In this document: positions 1 to 4,752 of the stretch, piece by piece
Layout of the letters: the number at the start of each line of letters is the position of its first letter
Numbering within the stretch: position 1 is the stretch's first letter
The notes under the pieces: generated by a model
Database searches by the model: none
Told to the model about the DNA's origin: nothing
Seen by the model: the letters and a program-made list of their open reading frames with translations, nothing else
Made by a program: the position numbers and the translations under genes
Assembly: GCA_013329455.1 (NCBI GenBank)
Contig: DUKF01000004.1
Location: 1 to 5,934, forward strand
From: Methanotrichaceae archaeon
GTDB lineage: Archaea > Halobacteriota > Methanosarcinia > Methanotrichales > Methanotrichaceae
Length of the DNA stretch: 5,934 bases
Reading direction: 5' to 3'

Positions 1-531
1 AAAACGACGCTCATCGAGCTTGCGGCTCAGGTTGTAATCCTGGCCCAGATGGGGTTTCCAGTTCCGGTAGCTTCCTCTCGTCTCTCTATTTTCCAGAGCC
101 TCTACTACTTCGGTAAAAGCAGAGGCACTCTGGGCGCTGGGGCCTTCGAGGCTACGATCCGAAAGTTCTCCGTTCTAGCTGGCGGGGACAGAAAGCTCGT
201 TTTGGCAGACGAGCTTGAAGCGATAACCGAGCCAGGAGCCTCGGCCAAGATCATAGCATCCCTTCTGGACGAGCTTTCGAGAGGGGGTTCTGTCTCCATA
301 TTCGTTAGCCATCTTGCGGAGGATGTGGCGAGGTTTGCACAGACCAAGGTTAGGATCGACGGGATCGAGGCCAGAGGTCTCGACGAAAATAACCAGCTGA
401 TCGTCGATCGAAACCCCATCTACAACCGCCTGGCAAAAAGCACCCCGGAGCTGATAATCGAAAGGCTCGCTCGAACCACCGAGGGAGATGAGCGTGAATT
501 TTACTCCAGGCTCCTTTCGAAATTCCGGTGA
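1..531 (+). CDS. MutS-family DNA mismatch-repair-like ATPase, C-terminal fragment (5' end outside window)
   Basis: The frame is open from base 1 to TGA at 529-531, giving 176 residues of the C-terminal ATPase domain of a MutS-like protein. The first residues, KTTLIEL, are the end of a Walker A loop whose glycines lie outside the window. In order follow a signature-like stretch TLGAGAFEATIRKF (fragment residues about 43-56), Walker B LVLADELE (about 66-73, with the catalytic Glu after Asp), and an H-loop FVSHL (about 101-105). This order and spacing match the ABC-type ATPase of MutS proteins. After the H-loop there is only a short tail of about 70 residues. MutS ATPases dimerise on DNA and couple ATP binding to recognition of mismatches or branched structures. 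Which subfamily this is (mismatch repair, or a recombination-related archaeal MutS-like form) cannot be decided without the N-terminal half. The ATPase assignment is firm and the cellular role is inferred. Confidence 0.88.
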   Translation, partial: KTTLIELAAQVVILAQMGFPVPVASSRLSIFQSLYYFGKSRGTLGAGAFEATIRKFSVLAGGDRKLVLADELEAITEPGASAKIIASLLDELSRGGSVSIFVSHLAEDVARFAQTKVRIDGIEARGLDENNQLIVDRNPIYNRLAKSTPELIIERLARTTEGDEREFYSRLLSKFR

Positions 532-532
532 A

Positions 533-540
533 TTTTTATA
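533..540 (+). promoter_or_regulatory. TATA box for the 71-residue membrane protein, probably nearly leaderless
   Basis: The sequence TTTTTATA starts 2 bases after the MutS-like stop codon. Its centre is about 26-27 bases before the ATG at 563, the usual TATA to start-site distance in archaea. No Shine-Dalgarno sequence lies between. A transcript starting at or next to the ATG is therefore likely. The match to the archaeal TATA consensus is partial. Confidence 0.45.
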
Positions 541-562
541 CTAGTAGGATAATTTATGTCAT

Positions 563-778
563 ATGGCTGTCTCTTACCATCTGGAGATCTGGCAGATCGT
601 GGCCATATGCCTCTTGATGCTAGTGGTCTTCTTCATCGCCAACTATGTCATCGTCAAGCGGGTGGTCCAGGAGAGGAAGATCCGGGAGGAGAGGGTGGAG
701 AGGTTCATCGCAGCCAGCGTTGCCAGGGACATGAGTCCCGAAAACAGGTCCAAAAAAAGGCCGCGCAGAAAGTTCTGA
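563..778 (+). CDS. small single-pass membrane protein, unknown function
   Basis: This encodes 71 residues. Residues about 9-31 form a strongly hydrophobic helix (IWQIVAICLLMLVVFFIANYV). A charged, probably helical segment rich in Arg, Glu and Lys (about 32-50) follows, and then a very basic tail (SKKRPRRKF). The layout suggests a single-span anchor with a basic cytoplasmic tail by the positive-inside rule. That tail could touch nucleic acid or acidic lipid heads, but nothing in the sequence proves it. I do not recognise the family. The ATG at 563 is preferred over the ATG at 556, which opens a different frame with no membrane segment and poor protein character. The gene begins 31 bases after the MutS-like gene and seems to have its own TATA box. 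Small size leaves some risk that it is not a gene, but the clean membrane helix argues for it. Confidence 0.6.
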   Translation: MAVSYHLEIWQIVAICLLMLVVFFIANYVIVKRVVQERKIREERVERFIAASVARDMSPENRSKKRPRRKF

Positions 779-1217
779 CTTGGGTTCAGGTTTTCGGCTC
801 GGACGAGCGCGATCTTCAAGTCTGATCTAGGTGTCATCATAGTCTCGATGCTGGTTCTGGTTGGAGTTTTGAGGGTGGAACATCTTGGATGGACCTAGAC
901 TTTCTGGGTTGCTCTTCCTGTGTTTGCGATCTCATTCGCGTCTTCAGATCCGACGAACATTCGGGTTGCTCTTATGTCTTACGTACGTGCTGGCTCAGTC
1001 GGAATATTTGCTTGCCGAAACAGAGGGCATGTCCAGCATCCACCTTGATCGAAGATCCTGACCTTGCCGCGCCATCAGGAGAGATGCTCCTGCACAGTAA
1101 CTGGATCACTTGGGTCCTATTTTCAAAGCTCTGTTAGGCTACCTTTTGCCATTTTGAATAACTTTCGTCTTATCATGACGCGAAAGATGACTGTAGATAA
1201 TATACAATTTTACAAAT
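779..1217. other. stretch without a convincing intact gene; possible gene debris
   Basis: No open frame here looks like a real protein. The longest plus-strand frame (889-1137, 82 codons) is rich in Cys and Trp, has no Shine-Dalgarno site and resembles translated non-coding DNA. Two short pieces do look protein-like. At 797-898, in the frame of the upstream membrane protein, the reading ends in a hydrophobic run LGVIIVSMLVLVGVL without a proper start. Around 950-1000 another frame reads RTFGLLLCLTYVLAQ, which resembles a signal peptide. Both may be relics or chance. The 11-base word gggttgctctt occurs twice (906-916 and 963-973). A weak hairpin, CTTTCG/CGAAAG, lies at 1162-1186. The sequence turns AT-rich after about 1140. 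Confidence 0.5.
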
Positions 1218-1236
1218 GTTGTCGAACGTTGTCGAA
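1218..1236. repeat. short tandem direct repeat upstream of the secreted-protein promoter
   Basis: The 9-base word GTTGTCGAA occurs at 1218-1226 and again at 1228-1236, one helical turn (10 bp) apart. It lies about 30-45 bases upstream of the TATA box at 1265. Two identical sites on the same face of the DNA would suit an activator or repressor dimer. This is inference from position; the repeat is short enough to arise by chance. Confidence 0.35.
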
Positions 1237-1264
1237 ATTGCGTCCCAGGATACTATACGCGCAA

Positions 1265-1272
1265 TTTATAAA
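1265..1272 (+). promoter_or_regulatory. TATA box for the DUF7507-like secreted protein
   Basis: TTTATAAA closely matches the archaeal TATA consensus. The expected transcript start is about 1294-1296, which gives a leader of roughly 45 bases that includes the Shine-Dalgarno site at 1326-1333. The leader also contains an 11-codon frame beginning at ATG 1308 (MNTLGGERCQA) that ends at TGA 1341-1343, overlapping the GTG start of the gene. It is probably fortuitous, as it has no ribosome site of its own. Confidence 0.55.
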
Positions 1273-1325
1273 ATAATGGGACTTTTTAACAAAAAGCCTT
1301 ATTTACTATGAATACTCTGGGTGGC

Positions 1326-1333
1326 GAGAGGTG
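1326..1333 (+). promoter_or_regulatory. Shine-Dalgarno site that sets the GTG start at 1340
   Basis: GAGAGGTG is complementary to the 3' end of archaeal 16S rRNA and lies 6 bases before GTG 1340. It overlaps the alternative GTG at 1331, so it cannot serve that start. It therefore decides for 1340. Confidence 0.6.
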
Positions 1334-1339
1334 TCAGGC

Positions 1340-1786
1340 GTGAACAATCTTCGAATTGCTTTGGGTTTATTCGCTCTGCTGATATTTTCGGGTATAGGGG
1401 CAGCGCAATCTAACCTGGGCTCGGTTGACGAAGCCGATGATCCGACAATTGGTGGCTCCCGCAGTGCTATTTCAGTGGAGGTTTACTCTACGCCCGACAA
1501 CGCAAGTGAAGTTGATGCGGTCATGTTCACTTATAACGTCTATAATCTCGGGACGAGCAAGCTTTGCAGTATCACCATAAACAACTCACTACATGGGGTG
1601 GATCCTCTGGAGCCCTTCGAACTGGAATCAGGTGAAAATGCAACACTTACTGCAGAGTATGATATAACATCCGAAGACCGCGAGTTTTCCTTCCTGTTGA
1701 ACGACGTCAGTGCGACTGGCCACAGCTGCGAAGATGGCAGCGCAACAACAACTGCGGTGGCGGGATGTGCCGTGTTACTAAGTTAG
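1340..1786 (+). CDS. small secreted protein with one DUF7507/DUF11-like beta-sandwich repeat
   Basis: This encodes 148 residues from GTG 1340. A signal peptide is clear: a short basic start (NNLR), a hydrophobic core (IALGLFALLIFSGIG) and a likely cleavage after AA near residue 22. The mature part has a short acidic, Gly/Ser-rich linker and then one domain (about 44-140). Its pattern FTYNVYNLGTSKLCSITI, then ELESGENATLTAEYDIT, then a closing strand NDVSATGHS follows the plan of DUF7507/DUF11-type repeats (xYTYTVTNTG, LxPGESATxTATYxVT, NTATATG), which are beta-sandwich modules of large archaeal and bacterial surface proteins. Three cysteines (76, 130, 143) could form a disulfide outside the cell. 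Such modules usually occur in long tandem arrays, so a single unit without an anchor is unusual. It may be a short secreted form or the remnant of a larger surface protein. A partner or ligand cannot be named. Confidence 0.65.
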   Translation: MNNLRIALGLFALLIFSGIGAAQSNLGSVDEADDPTIGGSRSAISVEVYSTPDNASEVDAVMFTYNVYNLGTSKLCSITINNSLHGVDPLEPFELESGENATLTAEYDITSEDREFSFLLNDVSATGHSCEDGSATTTAVAGCAVLLS

Positions 1787-2101
1787 GACGGAATCCCATC
1801 ATGATCACCTCTTTTGGTAAACAAATCGGCTGAGGCAGCTCCGATCCAGCCTCTCCGACTAAAGCTATTTTGGGGAGATATGCGGGCTTTATCCCTGCCG
1901 ACCATAATTATCCGAAATTCGAATTTTGGGTCGCTCTGATCATATTTATGGGCCGCGAATCGAGTACAATGTTATGGTTTTTGGAGGCAGGTACGCCTGA
2001 CAGGACGGACGCATCAAATCAAAAAATTCCATCAATGCAATTCATAATATTCTGGAATATATATTTTAGTTAGGCCTCCTGCCAATATTATGGGAAATCT
2101 C
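1787..2101. other. intergenic stretch, no gene supported
   Basis: The only longer frame, from TTG 1870 to 2073 (67 codons), has no Shine-Dalgarno site and no recognisable protein pattern. A weak hairpin, GAGGC/GCCTC (1832-1836 with 1849-1853), followed by TTTT near 1868, may help end the upstream transcript. A 12-bp perfect palindrome, AAATTCGAATTT, lies at 1915-1926, with partial extension to 1912-1929. GGAGGC at 1983-1988 can pair with GCCTCC at 2074-2079. Each of these is within what chance would give in a window this size. Confidence 0.45.
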
Positions 2102-2136
2102 TTTATAGTATAAACAAGGGAACTACCGACGGGGTG
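2102..2136 (+). promoter_or_regulatory. TATA box and Shine-Dalgarno site of the Cmi4-like gene
   Basis: TTTATAGT at 2102-2109 is a good archaeal TATA box. It predicts a transcript start near 2130, giving a leader of about 15 bases. GGGGTG at 2131-2136 lies 9 bases before ATG 2146 and can pair with the 16S 3' end. Both signals agree on the ATG at 2146. Confidence 0.6.
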
Positions 2137-2145
2137 TGTACTTAA

Positions 2146-2742
2146 ATGAGCGATAAGACGGAGCAGTTGAAAGAGCTGTTCTTGAAGATCTCAAGCAGCA
2201 CCAAAGTGGTTGAGAAGCAGGCCACGCTACATGGCGATCTCAAAGGAAGTTCAGAGATCGAACGTAAGCTTCGAGTGGTTGTATCCGATATGTGCAAGCG
2301 ATACAACATACAGACCAAGCTCACCCCCGAGCAGCTAGCTGCCGTGGTGAGGCTATTTTATAAAGGGCACAGCGATACCGAGATCGCTGTGCAACTGGGA
2401 GATCGAGCGCTCAACAAGACCGTCAGTCGCGCCAGGATCAAGCTCCATCTGTTCCGAGAATCCGACCTGAAGCCACCCTTTGAAAAGCAGGAGTTTTTGA
2501 AGTTGGCTGAAGCCAGCCTATCGGTGAAGGAAATGAGCGAAGGTCTGGGAGTGGCCCCCTCCACCATCAGCGAGTACAAGAACATCTTCGAGTGCCAGGC
2601 GGCTGCTGAGAGGGACGGATATACCAAGCGCTTTGAGGATATTATCTCTGACCAGGACGTCTCAGAGAGGATGGTCACCCACATCTCCAAGGATGGGCTG
2701 CAGGACACCATGGACACCGATTATGAGACTGCAGAAGCTTGA
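2146..2742 (+). CDS. tandem helix-turn-helix protein, conditioned medium-induced protein 4 (Cmi4)-like
   Basis: This encodes 198 residues and is soluble, with no membrane segment. The start MSDKTEQLKELFLKIS and the end DGLQDTMDTDYET match the pattern I recall for a euryarchaeal family annotated in haloarchaea as 'conditioned medium-induced protein 4' (typically M-DEKTxxLRDIF at the start and DGLxxxxEDxETD at the end). Two helix-turn-helix units are visible. The first spans about 60-103 (LTPEQLAAVVRLFYKGHSDTEIA, then a recognition-like helix KTVSRARIKLHLF). The second spans about 118-148 (SVKEMSEGLGVAPSTISEYKNI), resembling a sigma-70 region 4 or MarR-like fold. DNA binding is therefore likely, but targets are unknown. 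The haloarchaeal name implies induction in spent medium; whether this copy responds to cell density is not shown. The gene has its own promoter and converges on the exported-protein gene downstream. The family call rests on memory of sequence pattern. Confidence 0.75.
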   Translation: MSDKTEQLKELFLKISSSTKVVEKQATLHGDLKGSSEIERKLRVVVSDMCKRYNIQTKLTPEQLAAVVRLFYKGHSDTEIAVQLGDRALNKTVSRARIKLHLFRESDLKPPFEKQEFLKLAEASLSVKEMSEGLGVAPSTISEYKNIFECQAAAERDGYTKRFEDIISDQDVSERMVTHISKDGLQDTMDTDYETAEA

Positions 2743-2789
2743 AAGGGGGTCTGCCCCAACCCGAGAAGCAGCTCTCCCAAGCCATATTT

Positions 2790-2795
2790 AAAAAA
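2790..2795 (-). terminator. oligo-T terminator for the minus-strand exported protein
   Basis: A run of six A on the plus strand reads as six T on the minus strand, 80 bases past the stop codon at 2875. T-runs without a strong hairpin are the usual terminator in euryarchaea. Confidence 0.45.
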
Positions 2796-2803
2796 GTTCA
2801 GTC

Positions 2804-2811
2804 TTTTTTTT
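2804..2811 (+). terminator. oligo-T terminator for the Cmi4-like gene
   Basis: Eight T in a row, followed by a further pyrimidine-rich stretch, lie 62 bases after the stop codon. With the minus-strand T-run at 2790-2795 it forms a compact two-way terminator between convergent genes. A small GGGG/CCCC hairpin near 2744-2758 may add to it. Confidence 0.6.
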
Positions 2812-2874
2812 CTTCATCTTCAGGATCGCGCCGCCTTCGTATCCTTCGCTGCAAATTAAGATATTGATGTACTT

Positions 2875-3294
2875 TTAGACCCTTTCCGCTTCGTAGGGTC
2901 CCGATAGTTCTAACGAATCGCTGTCCCGGTAGTAAAACTCGCCCTGGATTTTGTCATCGTTCACCATCCGTCCATCTGTAAAGGATATGGTTGTCAGGGG
3001 GTCCTTCCCATCTGCGCTTTTTGTGGCCAGGTAGAATGCTTTTATCTTGCCGCCATCGATGGTCCCAAAGATGACGCCACCGTACCCATCTCCGGACGGA
3101 TTAACCTCTACCGAATAAGATCCAATTACGTTGTTGCCGATCTGCTGGATGTTGGCGGTCATGATCTCTTCAACTGGACCGAAGTTGTAGCTGGACTCCC
3201 AGGTCCCCGTAACGTCGGCGTTGCTGAGGGCAGCACAGGGATGGAGGAGGGCCGCCAAGGCGAGCAGAATAACTGACCATTTGATCGTTTTCAT
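2875..3294 (-). CDS. small exported protein, unknown function, probable beta-rich fold
   Basis: This encodes 139 residues. A signal peptide is clear: basic MKTIK, hydrophobic core WSVILLALAALL, and probable cleavage between about residues 22 and 26 (AALSNA). The mature part of about 115 residues opens with DVTGTWESSYNFGP and continues as alternating strand-like segments (MTANIQQIGNNVIGSYSVEV, GGVIFGTIDGGKIKAFYLA, KIQGEFYYRDSD), ending GPYEAERV. The 'GTW ... G..V.GSY ... G.I.G..I.A.Y' rhythm is typical of small lipocalin-like or calycin-like beta-barrels that report how much a product differs from background, and I recall similar exported hypothetical proteins in methanogens. Ligand and role are unknown. 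The cysteine at 20 (HPC) does not make a good lipobox, so a lipoprotein is unlikely. An ATG with a GGTGA Shine-Dalgarno site 7 bases upstream supports the start. Confidence 0.72.
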   Translation of the reverse strand: MKTIKWSVILLALAALLHPCAALSNADVTGTWESSYNFGPVEEIMTANIQQIGNNVIGSYSVEVNPSGDGYGGVIFGTIDGGKIKAFYLATKSADGKDPLTTISFTDGRMVNDDKIQGEFYYRDSDSLELSGPYEAERV

Positions 3295-3301
3295 GTCGAT
3301 C

Positions 3302-3347
3302 TCACCATCTTCCTTTTATCATGTGTGGTTTTGATCTGTATTAATAG
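3302..3347 (-). promoter_or_regulatory. promoter region and Shine-Dalgarno site of the exported-protein gene
   Basis: On the minus strand GGTGA (3302-3306) lies 7 bases before the ATG and pairs with the 16S 3' end. A TATA-like CTATTAATA (3339-3347) predicts a transcript start near 3318, giving a leader of about 24 bases that includes the Shine-Dalgarno site. An alternative AT-rich element, GATAAAAG near 3315-3322, would give a leaderless transcript but is less consistent with the ribosome site. Confidence 0.5.
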
Positions 3348-3483
3348 TTAATCTCAATCTCAGTATCAAATTGCCACCGCCGATAGTTGATGGAGGAGGT
3401 CAAAAGTCAGACTGGTGGCGGCGCCTTAGTGTCCTGGTTTGTATGACGGCCACCCAAAACACATTGAATTATTCAACAGCGTA
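3348..3483. other. intergenic stretch with GC-rich complementary words
   Basis: No gene is seen. GCCACC occurs at 3373-3378 and again around 3450-3455, and its complement GGTGGC at 3414-3419 lies between, so two mutually exclusive hairpins are possible. TTGAATTATTCAA (3464-3476) is a 13-bp inverted repeat of two 6-base arms around one base. Sites of this size are expected about once or twice by chance in the window, so no function is claimed. Confidence 0.35.
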
Positions 3484-3592
3484 ATATTGTCCCAAAATAT
3501 GTGAACACTGCAATCCTTTGTCGGTTATTTGCTCATCCCCGTAGCAGAGCTGCAGGGTATTCAATAAAAATATATGCATAACCGAGTCTCAT
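3484..3592. repeat. copy A of a degenerate 109-bp intergenic direct repeat
   Basis: This stretch aligns with 4606-4714 in the same orientation through a series of shared blocks in the same order. The blocks are ATATTgTCCC (3484-3493), CACT (3506-3509), TCGGTTATTTG (3521-3531), CATCCC (3534-3539), AGCTGcAGGG (3548-3557), ATTCAA (3559-3564), an A-run with ATA, CGAG and CTCAT (3588-3592). Copy A begins 20 bases beyond the UbiA stop codon in the direction of transcription of that gene. Between the CCC and GGG blocks a small hairpin, GCA(GAGC)TGC, can form at 3544-3553. See the matching entry for copy B and the finding. Confidence 0.6.
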
Positions 3593-3601
3593 CGAAGTGC
3601 A

Positions 3602-3622
3602 ATTATAAAAATTATAAAAAAA
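3602..3622 (-). terminator. oligo-T terminator overlapping the UbiA stop codon
   Basis: Read on the minus strand, seven T (3616-3622) encode the final Phe-Leu codons and run into the TAA stop. A second T-rich unit follows, because ATTATAAAA is directly repeated at 3602-3610 and 3611-3619 on the plus strand. Transcription would be expected to end right at or just after the stop codon, before or within repeat copy A. Confidence 0.5.
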
Positions 3623-4508
3623 TAATGAAGAGAACGCTCGCAAAAATGCATTTTCCGTCAACAAATAAATCCAGAATAACTGGGTTTCTCCTCACTCTGA
3701 AGTAGTATATGTAAACGTATCCATACAATATCAGTCCGGCCATCAACAGCTGGATCTCACCGTTCACCAAGGCCAGTAGGGGCAAGAGCATGCTGTTCAG
3801 AGCTAAAAGGATCGCGGTGGTCTTTCTGGTGCCCAAAATCACGGGTATCGTCCTAACACCCATCTCTTCGTCACCTTTGACATCCCTTACGTCGTAGAGA
3901 ACAGCGGCTATGAAGGTCATCATCAGCATGAAGTAGAATATAGTTCCCAAAGTTTTCATATCTGGCGGATTGATCATGTATGCGGCAGGAAGAAGGGTGC
4001 ATGTCAATCCCCAAGCGACAGCCACGACGACGTTTTTTATAATTGGTATATCCTTGAGCCTGAAGTTCAGCATGGGCACCTTTGTTGCATAAAAGGCATT
4101 CGCGGCGAAGGGCAGGAAGATAATTGGAAGGGCAAATGGTTTACTTTGAAGGAGGATCAAACCGGCCAGGAAATAAGCCGCCAAGGAACATAAGAGAAAA
4201 AGCCTCTTCCTTTCAGAGAGAACTTTCTGTCTTTCGGGCATGTTGGTGGTGTCCTTGTCCATATCCACAATACTGTCCAGGCTGTAGATTGAGAATGTAA
4301 TCAAAAACACGACGAGGCACGCAGATATACTTGGAGCCATTCCGAACAAGAGACTTGCTATATAAGCTCTGAAGAAGCCCGTGAATCCAATAAAAAGTGA
4401 GCTAACAGAGAGCAACGATAGTACCTGCTCGGCAATTTTGTACCCTTTTCTACAATAAGACATCCAAACGGTGTTCAGCATCATAGAAAAATGCCCATGT
4501 TCAAGCAT
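3612..4508 (-). CDS. UbiA-family prenyltransferase, substrate unknown
   Basis: This encodes 298 residues of a polytopic membrane protein with roughly eight hydrophobic helices. UbiA enzymes transfer an isoprenoid chain from its diphosphate to an acceptor inside the membrane, using two Asp-rich loops that bind Mg-diphosphate. The second loop is intact: YDVRDVKGDEEMGVRT carries DxxDxxxD at Asp206, Asp209 and Asp213. The first loop reads SLDSIVDMDKD (76-86). The last two acidic positions are present (Asp82, Asp86), but the usual Asn-Asp pair is Asp78-Ser79. The conserved stretch after it (NMPERQKVLS) and LKDIPIIKN (151-159) also fit the family. In methanogens, family members make archaeal diether lipids or the quinone-like carrier methanophenazine. 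This protein lacks the typical first motif of the lipid enzyme, so a methanophenazine-type or other acceptor is possible but unproven. No Shine-Dalgarno site precedes ATG 4508, which suits a leaderless transcript; Met9 (4484) is an alternative start. Confidence 0.85.
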   Translation of the reverse strand: MLEHGHFSMMLNTVWMSYCRKGYKIAEQVLSLLSVSSLFIGFTGFFRAYIASLLFGMAPSISACLVVFLITFSIYSLDSIVDMDKDTTNMPERQKVLSERKRLFLLCSLAAYFLAGLILLQSKPFALPIIFLPFAANAFYATKVPMLNFRLKDIPIIKNVVVAVAWGLTCTLLPAAYMINPPDMKTLGTIFYFMLMMTFIAAVLYDVRDVKGDEEMGVRTIPVILGTRKTTAILLALNSMLLPLLALVNGEIQLLMAGLILYGYVYIYYFRVRRNPVILDLFVDGKCIFASVLFIIFL

Positions 4509-4530
4509 AACAGTATTGTTTAAACTTCAC

Positions 4531-4553
4531 AAATATGTACTCTTCTAAGAAGA
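4531..4553 (-). promoter_or_regulatory. TATA box and adjacent inverted repeat of the UbiA gene
   Basis: On the minus strand ACATATTT (4538-4531) has its centre about 26 bases before ATG 4508, so the transcript probably starts at the start codon. Directly upstream, where the TFB-recognition element would lie, is a perfect inverted repeat, TCTTCT-A-AGAAGA (4541-4553 on the plus strand). A dimeric protein bound there would interfere with or assist TFB/TBP loading. One 6-1-6 repeat per window is expected by chance, so only its placement makes it notable. Confidence 0.45.
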
Positions 4554-4605
4554 AAAATAGCATTATTCTTAAACCAGTCGTATGTTTTCGCATTACATGC
4601 CAATT

Positions 4606-4714
4606 ATATTATCCCTGGCACTATTCAAACTGCTAAATCGGTTATTTGGCCATCCCAACCACGGCAAGCTGTAGGGCATTCAAATCAAAAAATACCCATG
4701 ATCCGAAGGCTCAT
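4606..4714. repeat. copy B of a degenerate 109-bp intergenic direct repeat
   Basis: This is the partner of copy A at 3484-3592, in the same orientation and equally long. The shared blocks are ATATTaTCCC (4606-4615), CACT (4619-4622), TCGGTTATTTG (4638-4648), CATCCC (4651-4656), AGCTGtAGGG (4667-4676), ATTCAA (4678-4683), an A-run with ATA (4687-4693), CCGA and CTCAT (4710-4714), separated by diverged spacers with small indels. It begins 38 bases beyond the stop codon of the FilR1-type gene in that gene's direction. The hairpin ACGG(CAAG)CTGT at 4661-4672 occupies the place of the hairpin in copy A. Confidence 0.6.
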
Positions 4715-4730
4715 GCCTGAAAGATAAAAA
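4687..4730 (-). terminator. oligo-T tracts downstream of the FilR1-type regulator
   Basis: The minus strand carries five T at 4730-4726 and six T at 4692-4687, 23 and 61 bases after the stop codon. Either could end the regulator transcript before the separate UbiA promoter. The second tract is part of repeat copy B. Confidence 0.4.
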
Positions 4731-4752
4731 TCGATACGTATCAGGGCCATGG

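Noticed and set aside
105..419. 104-codon minus-strand frame
   Set aside because: It is the antisense shadow of the MutS-like ATPase gene.
556..825. 89-codon plus-strand frame starting at ATG 556
   Set aside because: It overlaps the 71-residue gene in another frame and its product has no membrane helix or recognisable pattern; the 563 frame has a clean hydrophobic segment.
889..1137. 82-codon Cys-rich plus-strand frame
   Set aside because: There is no Shine-Dalgarno or TATA box at the right distance, the Cys residues are irregularly placed, and the composition resembles translated non-coding sequence.
1064..1276. 70-codon plus-strand frame
   Set aside because: It runs through the AT-rich promoter region of the secreted protein and contains its repeat and TATA box; no protein-like pattern.
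1709..1811. minus-strand GAGGTGATC followed by ATGATG, a strong-looking ribosome site
   Set aside because: The frame behind it lasts only about 31 codons antisense to the secreted protein and has no protein character.
1870..2073. 67-codon plus-strand frame from TTG
   Set aside because: It has a rare start codon without a ribosome site and no family resemblance.
2358..2717. 119-codon minus-strand frame
   Set aside because: It is the antisense shadow of the Cmi4-like gene, whose start and end motifs are convincing.
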